Both the position numbers and the translations under genes were made by a program. The notes under the pieces are model-generated. The model was not told the origin of the DNA. It ran no database searches and saw only the letters and a list, made by a program, of their open reading frames with translations. Of a DNA stretch of 64,000 bases, positions 1 to 8,409 are shown in pieces. How positions within the stretch are numbered: position 1 is the stretch's first letter; each line of letters begins with the position of its first letter. Origin of the DNA: Nostoc desertorum CM1-VF14 (GTDB lineage Bacteria; Cyanobacteriota; Cyanobacteriia; Cyanobacteriales; Nostocaceae); NCBI GenBank assembly GCA_019359245.1, contig JAHHHR010000027.1, positions 1-64,000 of the forward strand. The letters run 5' to 3'.

Positions 1-125
<125 letters not shown>

Positions 126-314
126 TGTTGTGTTTCGAGTTTGTGGCTCCGAAAAAAATATTTCTCGGAATCCTAGTTATAATTTTAGATTATCTTTTTG
201 GGAAATCCCAAAAGCAAAATCTTTTGACGAGGATTGGTTTTTTCTTAAGCTTTCAAAGTATTATGTTTTTCAGGTTCAGCGGTGGTTGGCGTCTCTCGCC
301 TTCCCACTTAACTA

Positions 315-343
315 GAGTAACTAGTTATCCCCTGGTTTGTCAA
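315..343 (-). promoter_or_regulatory. Probable rRNA operon promoter
   Basis: On the minus strand a perfect TTGACA (338-343) is followed after 17 nt by TTACTC (315-320), about 190 nt upstream of the 16S 5' end. Position, orientation and the perfect -35 box suggest the sigma-70-type promoter of the rrn operon. The -10 box is weak, so the exact start site is uncertain. Confidence 0.5.
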
Positions 344-936
344 GGGGTAAATTTATTTTTTTTCTAAAAATCCAAATTCCTTGCGTGGCATGGGTTTCAG
401 GTGAATGGGTTAAGTAATGGGAGGGACGCAAAAACGAACTGGCTAAACTTTCCTGTATGAATAATGCACGTTGCTAGTTACTTAATGTCCTACGATTGGA
501 TCTAATTCAGGTCTAATTATTATAGTAATCATTATCGGGAAAGGCACTGAGTAGTCTTGCTGAAGGGATTTACCCTGAATCCAAACGCCCGAACTATCTA
601 TATAATAATGCGGAGCTTGCTTGCGGTTTAAGACTCCCATCCTAATGGTTGGCACTTGTATCGACAATTCGAGTACTCGAAGAGATTACGCGATCGCCAT
701 CGCTATGTTCGCAAAGCTTCTTTAAAGATGAGGATAGGCATGATCCGTTACAGTGAGTCTAGCGCTGTAGAAGGATTTCACAATTTATGAGCGAAAAATT
801 TGGGGAAGCGAGAAAAAGAAAAACTACCGCAGTCATCGCGGAAATTTAAGTGTGATTGCATGATAATTGTCCAATCAGACTTTTTAATTAAAATTTTTGA
901 GAAAAAGCTAAAAACTAGACTAGGCAATAAATACAG
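344..936. other. Intergenic region, no gene recognised
   Basis: About 590 bp lie between the rrn promoter and rsmA, which are divergent. The only open frames are short and unconvincing, with no family resemblance. I see no RNA gene here. It may hold upstream rrn control sequence and the rsmA promoter. Confidence 0.5.
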
Positions 937-1761
937 ATGATCCGACCGCGCAAGGTCTTTGCTCAACATTGGCTAAAAAGTGAAAAGGCGCTCGATGCAA
1001 TTATTCAAGCAGCAGAGTGTACAGAAAGTGATCGCGTCCTGGAAATTGGCCCCGGAACCGGGATTCTGACTCGTCGTTTATTACCTTTAGTGGAATCTCT
1101 GGTTGCAGTTGAAATAGACCGCGACTTATGCCAACTGTTGTCGAAGCAGCTTGGTAAGACCAAAAATTTTTTATTGCTGCAAGGCGATTTTCTCACTCTA
1201 GATTTACCATCTTATCTGGCAGCCTTTCCCAATTTCCAACAGCCAAATAAGGTAGTAGCCAATATTCCTTACAATATTACAGGGCCAATCATTGAGAAGC
1301 TACTGGGTACGATCGCTAACCCCAACTCCGAACCATTTGACTCTATAGTGTTGCTGGTACAAAAAGAAGTCGCAGAAAGGTTGTATGCTAAACCAGGATC
1401 AAAAACCTTTGGGGCATTGAGTGTGCGGGTACAGTATTTGGCTGAGTGTGAGTTAATCTGCACAGTTCCAGCAGCCGCATTCCATCCACCGCCAAAAGTC
1501 GATTCAGCAGTGGTGCGGTTGCGTCCCCGAAATATAGAAATACCAGCGCTTAATCCCCGACAGTTAGAAAATTTATTAAAGCTGGGGTTTGGTGCCAAGC
1601 GCAAAATGTTACGAAATAATTTGCAATCAATTATAGAACGCGATCGCTTGAACCACTTACTGGAACAATTAAAAATAAATCCCCAAGCCAGAGCCGAAGA
1701 TATCGGCGTTCAGCAATGGGTAATCTTAGCAAATGAGTTAGGAGTTAAAGGTGAAGAGTAA
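937..1761 (+). CDS. rsmA: 16S rRNA (adenine1518/1519-N6) dimethyltransferase RsmA (KsgA)
   Basis: This 274-residue protein dimethylates the two adjacent adenines in the 3'-terminal helix 45 of 16S rRNA during small-subunit maturation, using S-adenosylmethionine. The sequence shows the N-terminal RxRKxFAQHWL segment typical of KsgA, the SAM-binding motif EIGPGTG near residue 37, an acidic D/E at the end of the second strand (AVEIDRDL), and the catalytic NIPYNIT motif near residue 108. A FGAKRKMLRNNL segment sits in the C-terminal domain. Length fits the family. It is followed closely by ispE on the same strand, a common cyanobacterial arrangement. Confidence 0.97.
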   Translation: MIRPRKVFAQHWLKSEKALDAIIQAAECTESDRVLEIGPGTGILTRRLLPLVESLVAVEIDRDLCQLLSKQLGKTKNFLLLQGDFLTLDLPSYLAAFPNFQQPNKVVANIPYNITGPIIEKLLGTIANPNSEPFDSIVLLVQKEVAERLYAKPGSKTFGALSVRVQYLAECELICTVPAAAFHPPPKVDSAVVRLRPRNIEIPALNPRQLENLLKLGFGAKRKMLRNNLQSIIERDRLNHLLEQLKINPQARAEDIGVQQWVILANELGVKGEE

Positions 1762-1861
1762 GGAGTTATGAGTGAATATATAGATGATTGCTTTGATTCA
1801 AAACCCAAAATTCATCCATTCCTAACTAGCAACCCATAACCCTTAACTTTTAACTTTCAAA

Positions 1862-2815
1862 ATGCGTTCTTATAGCCTAATTGCCCCTGCTAAAATCAAT
1901 TTGTATCTGGAAATCATTGGCGACCGTCCCGATGGCTATCATGAGTTATCGATGATACTTCAAAGTATCGGACTCGCAGATCAAATTGATGTACATTCCA
2001 TAAGTACTGACAGTATTCGCGTTCGCTGTAACCACCCACAAGTACCGACAGATAAAAGTAATCTGGCTTACCGTGCAGCAGAATTAATGGCAATGCAATT
2101 TCCACAAGCATTTGCTCAATATGGGGGTGTGGAGATTAGCATAAACAAGCAAATTCCTGTAGCTGCCGGGTTAGCTGGAGGTTCGACAAATGCAGCAGCT
2201 GTCTTGGTAGGAATAGATTTACTGTGGAAGTTGGGGCTAACTCAGTCCGAATTAGAGGAGTTGGGAGGTACACTTGGTTCAGATGTACCATTTTGTGTAG
2301 CTGGTGGAACTGCGATTGCAACAGGTAGGGGTGATCAACTTTCTCCTCTGCCGAGTTTAGACAATATATACATAGTATTGGGAAAATACCGCAGTCTGGA
2401 AGTTTCCACGCCTTGGGCATACAAAACCTATCGAGAACAGTTTGGTGATTCTTATATTAGAGATAGCGACAACTTGGCAGCGCGTGCTAATGCAGTTCAT
2501 TCAGGAGCAATAGTAAAAGCTGTCGTGGATAAAAATCCGGGGGAAATTGCCCAAAAACTGCACAATGATTTGGAGCGCGTGGTATTACCAGTCTATCCCC
2601 AAGTCTTGGAACTGCGAGAAGTGTTTGCAAATCAAGAAGGCGTTTTAGGAACAATGATGTCTGGGTCTGGGCCAACAGTATTTGCTCTTTTTGAGTCTCA
2701 GCAGGAGGCAGAACAAGTTAAGCTGCAAGTGAAAGAAGCAATTATTGATGAGGACTTAGAATTGTTTGTAACCCGGACAATCACACATGGGATTAAAGTA
2801 GTATCGTCTGTTTAA
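1862..2815 (+). CDS. ispE: 4-diphosphocytidyl-2-C-methyl-D-erythritol kinase IspE
   Basis: IspE phosphorylates the 2-hydroxyl of CDP-methylerythritol with ATP in the plastidial/bacterial MEP route to isoprenoids, which supplies carotenoids, the chlorophyll side chain and quinones. The 317-residue sequence opens with APAKINLYLEIIGDRPDGYHEL, the family signature with the substrate lysine and histidine. It carries the GHMP-kinase ATP loop PVAAGLAGGSTNAAA near residue 97 and the third motif MMSGSGPTVFALF near residue 264. It starts about 100 bp after rsmA on the same strand and is probably co-transcribed with it. Confidence 0.97.
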   Translation: MRSYSLIAPAKINLYLEIIGDRPDGYHELSMILQSIGLADQIDVHSISTDSIRVRCNHPQVPTDKSNLAYRAAELMAMQFPQAFAQYGGVEISINKQIPVAAGLAGGSTNAAAVLVGIDLLWKLGLTQSELEELGGTLGSDVPFCVAGGTAIATGRGDQLSPLPSLDNIYIVLGKYRSLEVSTPWAYKTYREQFGDSYIRDSDNLAARANAVHSGAIVKAVVDKNPGEIAQKLHNDLERVVLPVYPQVLELREVFANQEGVLGTMMSGSGPTVFALFESQQEAEQVKLQVKEAIIDEDLELFVTRTITHGIKVVSSV

Positions 2816-2891
2816 ATAATTTTTTCGTTAATAAAGCATAGGGAATAGACAAGACTTATTCCTAATGACCCAATCTAAAACCTAAAATCGT

Positions 2892-3221
2892 ATGAGTGAC
2901 CAAAATTTAACGCCACAAACGGAAACTAAAATACAGGCGACAGCAAGCCCGTTACGCTGTTTAACTGGGGCGATGATTTCCGGAGGCATGGGATATGCAA
3001 TGTATTCGCTGATGATTGCGATCGCTACAAATTTTGCTACTAAACCTGTCCATTCAATTAATCCATTGGTGATTAGAATTTCTTCTGCTGTTCGGACTCT
3101 GGTTGTTGGTGTAGTTGCTTTAGGAAGCGGGATATTTGCTATAGTAGCAATTGGTTTGTTGGCTTTGGGAGTGCAATTATTAGTGCAAGAGTTGACTAAG
3201 CAAAAAAGTAGTGAAAACTAG
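2892..3221 (+). CDS. DUF3082 cyanobacterial membrane protein
   Basis: This small protein of 109 residues has a polar N-terminus followed by hydrophobic segments: a glycine-rich one (residues 25-50) and a second near residues 70-95. It matches the cyanobacterial DUF3082 family as I know it, usually encoded just after ispE. The function is unknown. It lies 76 bp downstream of ispE on the same strand and may be read from the same transcript. Confidence 0.8.
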   Translation: MSDQNLTPQTETKIQATASPLRCLTGAMISGGMGYAMYSLMIAIATNFATKPVHSINPLVIRISSAVRTLVVGVVALGSGIFAIVAIGLLALGVQLLVQELTKQKSSEN

Positions 3222-3371
3222 TAATTTGCTTTTATCTCAATTTATCAAGTCGGGTGGATTTCTTGCGATCGCTGGATACCAGCTAATTTCTAACACATAT
3301 TGTGTCAAAACTTTGAGCTTTAATATCAATTCTGTATAAAGATGCGCCAAACTAAGGGATGAACCGCATAG

Positions 3372-3429
3372 ACGCAAAACGGCTTCCCGCAGGGTAGGAC
3401 GCATTCGCGTAGCGTCTCGTAGAGAAGGA
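3372..3429. repeat. Dispersed short repeat (Nostoc-type)
   Basis: The intergenic segment contains GGCTTCCCGCAGGGTAGG, then the element TTCGCGTAGCGTCTCGTAG followed by AGAAGG. A related core (TCGCGTAGCGTCTC) recurs near 34682 upstream of ftsH. Such short elements are scattered through Nostoc-type genomes. No coding potential is seen. Confidence 0.55.
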
Positions 3430-3636
3430 CAAAAAGAAAGGAGAAGCCAAGAAAATTTGGCGCAGTCTCACAAAGAATTGGTATAACGGAACTTAGACAA
3501 AAATTCAGCCCAAATCTTGACTTTGACAGATTTCGGGTTGACACTTTATAAACTGGCTCAATATTCACAAATTTGTATGGAATTGATACCAGCGACACTG
3601 AAATTGATAGCAGCAACATTACTTGTGAGCAAAATT

Positions 3637-4242
3637 ATGAACACAACCAATAAATATTTTTTACCCCTTATTTTTGTGACAATTATTGTCAGCCTCAGTA
3701 GTTGTAGTTCTAACCCCACCGCTCGTAATATTGACAGTGGAACGCCATCTTCTACCATAGCACCGACAAATAACTCATCGTCTCAGACTCCCGACCAGAT
3801 TCCTAGCGTAGCTCAATTAAGAGAAAAATCTCCTAATAAAGAATCTCCTAAGGAAAATACGCCTTCCTCATCAACTCCTAAAGTTGCCGTTAGCAGAACT
3901 ACCAACGTCACACTATATACAAGCGATACCCAATGTCAACAACTCATTCCTGAAAAGGTTTCAGTACCAGCTGAGGAACCAGTGACAAATGTAGTAAGTA
4001 AAATTTTGGAAAAACGAGATACAAGCGACTTTAGCTTGTCTGGGTATCGTGTCAACATTAAAGATGGCATTGCTATAGTTGATTTGCGAATATCCCCTGA
4101 TTCAAAGCGACAAATAGCTTCTCTTTCTAGTTGTGAACAGTTTGCTCTGTTTGGTAGTCTCCGCAAAACCTTAACAAGTAATGCCCAATGGAATATTAAA
4201 GAGGTTCGTTTCACCGAGCGAGGTGAAGACATTGTTCTTTAG
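3637..4242 (+). CDS. GerMN-domain lipoprotein
   Basis: The start is placed at 3637, because from there the protein begins with a lysine-containing N-region, a hydrophobic stretch and the lipobox LSSC (residues 20-23). This predicts a lipid-anchored envelope protein of 201 residues; the longer open frame upstream gives no sensible signal. A low-complexity Ser/Thr/Pro linker (about 25-85) leads into a C-terminal domain with the GerMN (sporulation/germination-like) pattern: TTNVTLYTSDTQC, a conserved VSKILEK helix, GIAIVDLR and a FALFGSLRKTL helix. Family members are common in cyanobacteria. The molecular role is unknown. Confidence 0.8.
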   Translation: MNTTNKYFLPLIFVTIIVSLSSCSSNPTARNIDSGTPSSTIAPTNNSSSQTPDQIPSVAQLREKSPNKESPKENTPSSSTPKVAVSRTTNVTLYTSDTQCQQLIPEKVSVPAEEPVTNVVSKILEKRDTSDFSLSGYRVNIKDGIAIVDLRISPDSKRQIASLSSCEQFALFGSLRKTLTSNAQWNIKEVRFTERGEDIVL

Positions 4243-4414
4243 TTAAATACAGTAGTAAGTGCCGTCATCAGCTAGCTAAAAAGATTTTCCAATATGAACA
4301 GTTACAGCACTCATATATCAGAAGTATGCTAAAGCAGTGCATATTTTAGCCGATTGAAAACAGCTGTAAATAGTGGTATAATTCATATCAGCCATAAGTT
4401 GATAGTAGCAATTC

Positions 4415-4486
4415 GCGGGTGTAATTCAGTGGTAGAATGTCATCTTCCCATGGTGAACGTCGTGGGTTCGAGTCCCATCGCCCGCT
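4415..4486 (+). tRNA. tRNA-Gly (anticodon CCC)
   Basis: The sequence folds as a standard cloverleaf. Acceptor strands are GCGGGTG and CGCCCGC with one G-T wobble, the D-arm is ATTC/GAAT, and the anticodon stem TCATC/GGTGA encloses loop TTCCCAT, giving anticodon CCC. The variable loop is ACGTC, the T-stem GTGGG/CCCAT and the T-loop TTCGAGT. The discriminator is T (4486) and CCA is not encoded. The gene is intact and serves as the attachment target of the adjacent CRISPR-associated transposon: its D-arm/anticodon region (4435-4450) is identical to the homing guide at 4957-4972. Confidence 0.96.
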
Positions 4487-4488
4487 TT

Positions 4489-4609
4489 TGTACATTCGCA
4501 CATTATATGTCGCAATTCGCAAGTTGATGTCGTTTTTCGCAAATTAATGTCGTTCGAGCTATTTTTTAGATTCAATTTAATTATGCTACTTTTTCGCAAA
4601 TTAATGTCG
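4489..4609 (+). repeat. CAST terminal repeats, CRISPR-proximal end (TnsB-binding type)
   Basis: Four similar repeats follow the TGTACA terminus: 4491-4512 (variant), 4516-4532, 4536-4552 and 4593-4609. The last two are identical (TTCGCAAATTAATGTCG). The inverted versions at 28570-28775 mark the other end. By analogy with other V-K elements these are the TnsB binding sites that define the transposon end. The end lies 2 bp after the tRNA-Gly discriminator base. Confidence 0.9.
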
Positions 4610-4808
4610 TATTAGATTGTGGTCTAATTGGCAGACTAGCTTCTATATTAAACTTACTCACCAATATTCTGCTAAACCAAGTTTCAATGGGTAAATTTTC
4701 TTACTCCGTTCTCAGGACTACCCCTATCCATTAAACATAATTATGATGAAGCAACTAATCAGTGAAAGTAACTGGTAGCATATTGTCTTTACAAGAAAAT
4801 ACTCATTT

Positions 4809-4845
4809 ATTTCAACCTTCCATTAGCCAGTATGGATTTTGACAC
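4809..4845 (-). repeat. Degenerate CRISPR-like repeat outside the array
   Basis: This 37-nt segment aligns without gaps to the array repeat, matching at 28 of 37 positions, including the ends TTTCAACC and TTTTGAC and the core TAGCCAG-ATGG. It lies between the homing guide and the transposon end. On the minus strand the following sequence (downward from 4808) would be its spacer; I see no match to it in the window. It may be an old homing or array remnant. Confidence 0.6.
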
Positions 4846-4954
4846 TTTAGATGATTTCCAGAATAAAAATTACCACTCAACATCATTCCATCGTAGAGGA
4901 GAACGGCTGTTGGCTCTTCTAATCGGTAAATTCTTTCTTGTAAATCACCTTAGT

Positions 4955-5020
4955 ATTGGGAAGATGACATTCCTTTCAGCCCTCTTACGCAACTTTGAGA
5001 CGAGATGGTTCTTGAGCATC
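4955..5020 (-). ncRNA. Delocalised homing crRNA targeting tRNA-Gly(CCC)
   Basis: On the minus strand, an atypical repeat (about 5018-4973) keeps the CAAGAACCATC part and the 3' GGGCTGAAAG end of the array repeat, with a different middle. The 16 nt after it (4972-4957), GAATGTCATCTTCCCA, are identical to tRNA-Gly positions 4435-4450. The four bases before the target are GGTA, fitting the NGTN PAM of known V-K systems. The transposon end begins 54 bp beyond the PAM, inside the 49-56 bp range reported for AcCAST. This is the expected design of the private guide that sends a V-K CAST to its chromosomal site. Confidence 0.88.
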
Positions 5021-5053
5021 AATAGCTAGTACTAATTGGAACAGACGCAAATA

Positions 5054-5236
5054 CTTTAAACCCACCCCTAGCCAGGATGGTTGTTGAAACCTATCAAGAT
5101 GTTAATCAATCAGGAATATGGGCACCTTTCAACCCACCCCTAGCCAGGATGGTTGTTGAAACAATAAGTGGCATAAATTTCGTCTTCGTACTGCCACTGC
5201 TTTCAACCCATCCCTAGCCAGGATGGTTGTTGAAAC
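5054..5236 (-). CRISPR. Type V-K CRISPR array, 3 repeats and 2 spacers
   Basis: Three 37-nt repeats lie at 5200-5236, 5126-5162 and 5054-5090, separated by spacers of 37 nt (5163-5199) and 35 nt (5091-5125). On the minus strand the repeat starts GTTTCAACAACCATCCTGG and ends GGGTTGAAAG, very like the known repeat of the Scytonema CAST. Transcription should run on the minus strand, as for cas12k and tracrRNA. The last repeat (5054-5090) differs at its 3' end, as terminal repeats often do. I found no match to either spacer elsewhere in the window by eye. Confidence 0.95.
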
Positions 5237-5436
5237 TCTACCCGTCTAGAACCCTTGCTATAAAAGCTTTCCATACACATAATTTGGTAGGTCTGCTTAA
5301 AAAGTCTCGAACTGAAAATTAAAAAACTAAATGCATTGACATACTAGTTTCTTAAGCCAAGACTGGATAAGGGTTTTAAAGTTTTGGCGGGACTCCAGGG
5401 ATTTTGCCCCCGCTTTGACACGCCAAAAAATATTTG

Positions 5437-5684
5437 GAGGGTTCCCCCGACGAAGGGGGTGATTCAGTAGCCACCACTGTGGTAATCCACACCGTTATGA
5501 ATAACGACTATGGCTAAAAGCCTTACTTCTTATTGCTGGGAGCGCACCTATCCTGTCTTGCGACAGCAGCATCAGAAGCGGGCAGCTACCAGGGTCAGAA
5601 AGCATGACGGTCTTCCAACCGCCAAACTAACCCAGATTTTCACAGTACATTGGCTCAAAAGAGCATGAACTGCGGCGCTGTTAT
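5437..5684 (-). ncRNA. tracrRNA of the type V-K CAST
   Basis: Between cas12k and the array, the minus strand carries the conserved tracrRNA of V-K systems: it begins near AGCGCCGCAGTTCATGCT, includes CTTTCTGACCCTGGTAGCTG and GACAGGATAGGTGCGCTCCC, and ends with GTGGCTACTGAATCACCCCC and GGGGGAACCCTCC. These blocks match the Scytonema CAST tracrRNA as I recall it. Complementarity of the 3' part (CCCCC, AACCCTCC) to the repeat end allows pairing with crRNA. The 5' end is set by the promoter at 5691-5718 and the 3' end by the conserved block, so both are approximate. Confidence 0.9.
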
Positions 5685-5690
5685 AAAAAT

Positions 5691-5718
5691 ATTATATTTT
5701 CTAGGTTCGGATTAGTAA
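5691..5718 (-). promoter_or_regulatory. Promoter of tracrRNA/CRISPR
   Basis: On the minus strand a perfect TATAAT (5691-5696) lies 16 nt downstream of TTACTA (5713-5718). A start about 7-9 nt further on falls just before the conserved tracrRNA 5' block. The promoter sits between the cas12k stop and the tracrRNA, so the RNAs can be made independently of cas12k. Confidence 0.6.
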
Positions 5719-5725
5719 ATTAAAT

Positions 5726-7627
5726 TTAAGCGGCTTGACGTTCTTGGTAAGCAAAGACGGCTAAATTTCTCGCTTTTTCCTGTGGACTACCTTTGATTGG
5801 CTGTGTACCAATTTCAGTAGAAATTCCGACTTTTGCAGCTTGGGATTTAATACTTTCAATTAATCGACCGTAACTCCAGCGATGAATGCTTATACGATAT
5901 TCTTTGGCATATTTTTGTTGAGCTTCCTTGTAACCAGGACATTTCTTTTCTGCTCTGGATTGGATTTCGCTACTGATTTGCTCACGCATATCGCGGAGTT
6001 TTGGGATAACTATGCTATCTGCTTGATAGGTTTTGGCGATCGCAATAATTGCATCTGCTAATAATCTATCTATATGTTGCCCTAGCTCTGATTCACCAAG
6101 GAAGTTTGGCGCATTCTGTTTCTGAGCTTTGTGCCGTTCATGAGATAGGCGTTGCTGTTGTTGTCGCTGACGATTAAGAAGATTGTAGTTTTCACCAAGT
6201 AGTTGTTTGACACTGCGATAAGCTAGAACTTCATTTTTAACAACATCTACCACCGCTACTGTAACTGGCTTTTTTAGACCAAAACTAACGCCAACTAGGA
6301 TTGAGGGTTGACTTTGATAATTAGGCTTGCTGGGGCGAGGGAAAGGGTTATTAATTCGAGCTAGCGTGGATTGCTGACGAGTAATAAAAGCTTGTTGTTT
6401 ATCGTTGAGGTAATCTTTCTCTTTTGTTACAGTTAAAGTCTTGGTAATTTTTGTGACTTTCTCCTCAATTACTTGTTGAGTTCCTTCAGTAGTCAACATC
6501 CGGATATCTAAAGAGCAGTAAAGATGCAGCTGATTTACTTTCCAGACTTTACCTTTTCCCTTACCTGGGAACCAAGCAAGCCTCCCTGAACGTAGAGTGA
6601 ACAAACTGCTTGAATGTTGATTTTTACTATTGTGTTTAATTTCTTGATCGTCTAAAAAGCGTTGAAAGTACTGCACATGACGCTTATCACAGTAAATCTC
6701 AAAGGTCAGTTTTCCCAAGCCATTGAACCGAACAAAGAGACGACCTTTGTCATTTTTTAACCATGTCATATCTTCGTTAGATTCGTACGCCACAGGAAAG
6801 GGAACATCAGCAGTTTTTCTTAAAAGTGCTGCTTGCCAAGCTTTTGCCTCTTTTTCATTTTGAGCTACATTAGCTGTAGCAATCTCTAAAGTTTCTAACC
6901 ACTCTTCTCCTGTCAAATCTCTACCTTTAGGTATGCGACTTTGAAGTTGGTCTTCTAATCGCTCAATTTCTATTTCCTTTTTGCGTCTATTTCTAGTAAA
7001 TTCTTCTGGGTCTTCATCGAGTTCACTGATTTTACACTTATTTTTGAGCAGATATGCAAGAGCGCAACGAGTAAGAGGGTCTTGTGTTTGTCCGTAAGTG
7101 TTTAAGAGAATTTGGAAAAGTGAAGATTTTTTGGACTTTGTAGATTTTTTAGTCTCCTTGCCCTTTTTCTGGTTGCTATTCTGCTCGGACTGGGGGGTAA
7201 ATTTGGTAAGAATTTCGGTGGCTTTAGTACGAATTACGTTTAAGCTACATTGACTTTCTTGTTCGAGTTCTAGATCGCTTTTGAGCATTTTCAGCCAACG
7301 CTCTTTCCCTTCTATTTGGTACTTTCTGCGTTTTTGTAACGCAAACCAGGATTTATATACATAATCCACTAAAGCGATCGCAGAAGTGTAAAAGCGTCCA
7401 GGTTGATCAGCAAAACGCTCTTGAGTTTTGAGTGAGTTAACAAGCTTTTTGAGTAATTGAGTAGGTAGTTTACCTTCTTCTAGCCAGGTTTCAAATCCTG
7501 GGTGCTTTCCTACCTGTAGCAACAATTCATTGATAAGTGGTGTATTTTTTTCAGCCATAAGTTCCCACAGTTGACGGAGAGTGTCTTCTTCCGCAACCAA
7601 GCGACATTGAATTGTAATAACGCTCAT
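5726..7627 (-). CDS. cas12k: Cas12k, nuclease-inactive type V-K CRISPR effector
   Basis: Cas12k (C2c5) binds crRNA and tracrRNA, recognises the target next to a GTN-type PAM and recruits TniQ, TnsC and TnsB for RNA-guided insertion without cutting. The 633 residues match known Cas12k length. The N-terminus (VITIQCRLVAEEDTLRQLW) and the C-terminal RuvC-like region (GVSFGLKKPVTVAVVDV, SIVIPKLRDMRE, KGSPQEKARNLA) are typical. In the RuvC-I strand the catalytic Asp is replaced (GVSFG) and the RuvC-II Glu is missing (IPKLRD), which explains the lack of cleavage. The ATG at 7627 follows GAGGA. The operator-covered promoter at 7693-7720 should drive it. Confidence 0.97.
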   Translation of the reverse strand: MSVITIQCRLVAEEDTLRQLWELMAEKNTPLINELLLQVGKHPGFETWLEEGKLPTQLLKKLVNSLKTQERFADQPGRFYTSAIALVDYVYKSWFALQKRRKYQIEGKERWLKMLKSDLELEQESQCSLNVIRTKATEILTKFTPQSEQNSNQKKGKETKKSTKSKKSSLFQILLNTYGQTQDPLTRCALAYLLKNKCKISELDEDPEEFTRNRRKKEIEIERLEDQLQSRIPKGRDLTGEEWLETLEIATANVAQNEKEAKAWQAALLRKTADVPFPVAYESNEDMTWLKNDKGRLFVRFNGLGKLTFEIYCDKRHVQYFQRFLDDQEIKHNSKNQHSSSLFTLRSGRLAWFPGKGKGKVWKVNQLHLYCSLDIRMLTTEGTQQVIEEKVTKITKTLTVTKEKDYLNDKQQAFITRQQSTLARINNPFPRPSKPNYQSQPSILVGVSFGLKKPVTVAVVDVVKNEVLAYRSVKQLLGENYNLLNRQRQQQQRLSHERHKAQKQNAPNFLGESELGQHIDRLLADAIIAIAKTYQADSIVIPKLRDMREQISSEIQSRAEKKCPGYKEAQQKYAKEYRISIHRWSYGRLIESIKSQAAKVGISTEIGTQPIKGSPQEKARNLAVFAYQERQAA

Positions 7628-7692
7628 GGTGTCCTCAGCTTTGTAGATTCGGTAACACTGACAGGATTGTTAATTGTTTTTTTACTTCCAAC

Positions 7693-7725
7693 ATTATAGC
7701 GCAATGCCGTAATAGCGCAATGCCG
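7693..7725 (-). promoter_or_regulatory. cas12k promoter with two overlapping operator repeats
   Basis: On the minus strand TATAAT (7693-7698) lies 16 nt from TTGCGC (7715-7720). Two perfect 13-bp direct repeats, TAGCGCAATGCCG, at 7697-7709 and 7713-7725 with a 16-bp period, cover the -10 edge, the spacer and the -35 box. A protein bound here would block RNA polymerase. The divergent Arc-like gene at 7790 is the obvious candidate repressor, as with known CAST regulators of cas12k. Confidence 0.65.
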
Positions 7726-7789
7726 CAAATGTTTTTTTACTGAGAGGCTGTGCAAAAATGAAAGCCGCAAGCTTTGGCTTCAAATTAGG

Positions 7790-7951
7790 ATGGCAGAAGA
7801 AACTAGAGAAGTTCGGGGTAGACTCCCTAAAGACTTAAAAATCGCTTTTGAAATTGCCTGTGCGCGTCTAGAATTGACCCAGACTGCGGCTTTGGAGGAG
7901 GCGATTAGAGATTGGTTGAAAAAGAAAGAGTCCGCTACTGATGAAAAGTAG
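7790..7951 (+). CDS. Small Arc/ribbon-helix-helix-like regulator divergent from cas12k
   Basis: This 53-residue protein is below usual gene-calling limits. It starts MAEETREVRGRLPKDLKIAF and continues with two short helices and a basic tail (WLKKKES). The opening strand with alternating residues followed by a PxDLK turn and helix is the Arc/MetJ-type ribbon-helix-helix pattern, which binds DNA as a dimer. It is encoded divergently from cas12k, 163 bp away, with two 13-bp direct repeats over the cas12k promoter between them. Type V-K CASTs are known to carry either a MerR-type (CvkR) or an Arc-type repressor in this position, so I infer a repressor of cas12k. Fold assignment is by eye only. 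Confidence 0.75.
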   Translation: MAEETREVRGRLPKDLKIAFEIACARLELTQTAALEEAIRDWLKKKESATDEK

Positions 7952-8409
7952 CAGGATTGTGGAAAGCGATCGCCTTTTACTTGTGTAAACTCTAGCTAAG
8001 AACTTGACTGTAATTATTGAACAGCGGAGGCGATGTCTACTAACTAACTACGCCTACGCATTCTTTTTTCTTAGAGCGCTCGCTTTTTGACAATGCGGTG
8101 TGTTACGTCAGCACAAGCGTAAATTGAATTTGCTCCCAATAAACCCAGCAATTAAAATTTAGTTTTTGGAAAACTACCTTGGGTACAACACATATTGCTT
8201 TCCCGTAATGTTGCTGAGGTAGTTTGTCTTAAATTGCATTATCAAAGATATGTACTGAACTTTATATATTAATCGTAATTTTACGAAGTAACTTAGTTAC
8301 TGATTAAACATTACAAATAATATCTATTGGCGCTTTAGAGAGGGCAGGTAGTAAGAAATCAATCCTTACTGCCTATCCTCTGCTGCCTACTCTTAAATAC
8401 AGAGAAACG
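7952..8409. other. Intergenic region before the defence cargo
   Basis: About 460 bp separate the Arc-like gene from the SNF2 helicase. It holds one copy of the 29-bp dispersed repeat family (8030-8059). No gene is recognised. AT-rich sequence at 8240-8330 could contain the promoter of the cargo operon, but no convincing pair of boxes stands out. Confidence 0.4.
8030..8059. repeat. 29-bp dispersed repeat family, copy 1
   Basis: The segment starts GCGATGTCTAC and ends TACGCCTACGC. The same 5' and 3' cores occur in ackA (44890-44918, inverted), flv3 (58682-58710, inverted) and the broken methyltransferase (61799-61827). This copy is intergenic and one base longer, with a diverged middle. Confidence 0.6.

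Noticed and set aside
3517..3636. Upstream extension of the GerMN protein
   Set aside because: The start at 3637 gives a proper lipoprotein signal; the extension has none.
4832..5029. 65-residue open frame between the transposon end and the array
   Set aside because: It overlaps the degenerate repeat and homing guide and has no protein-like features.
5091..5199. Array spacers as guides to sites in this window
   Set aside because: By eye I found no matching segment elsewhere in the window; their targets are presumably plasmids or other DNA outside it.
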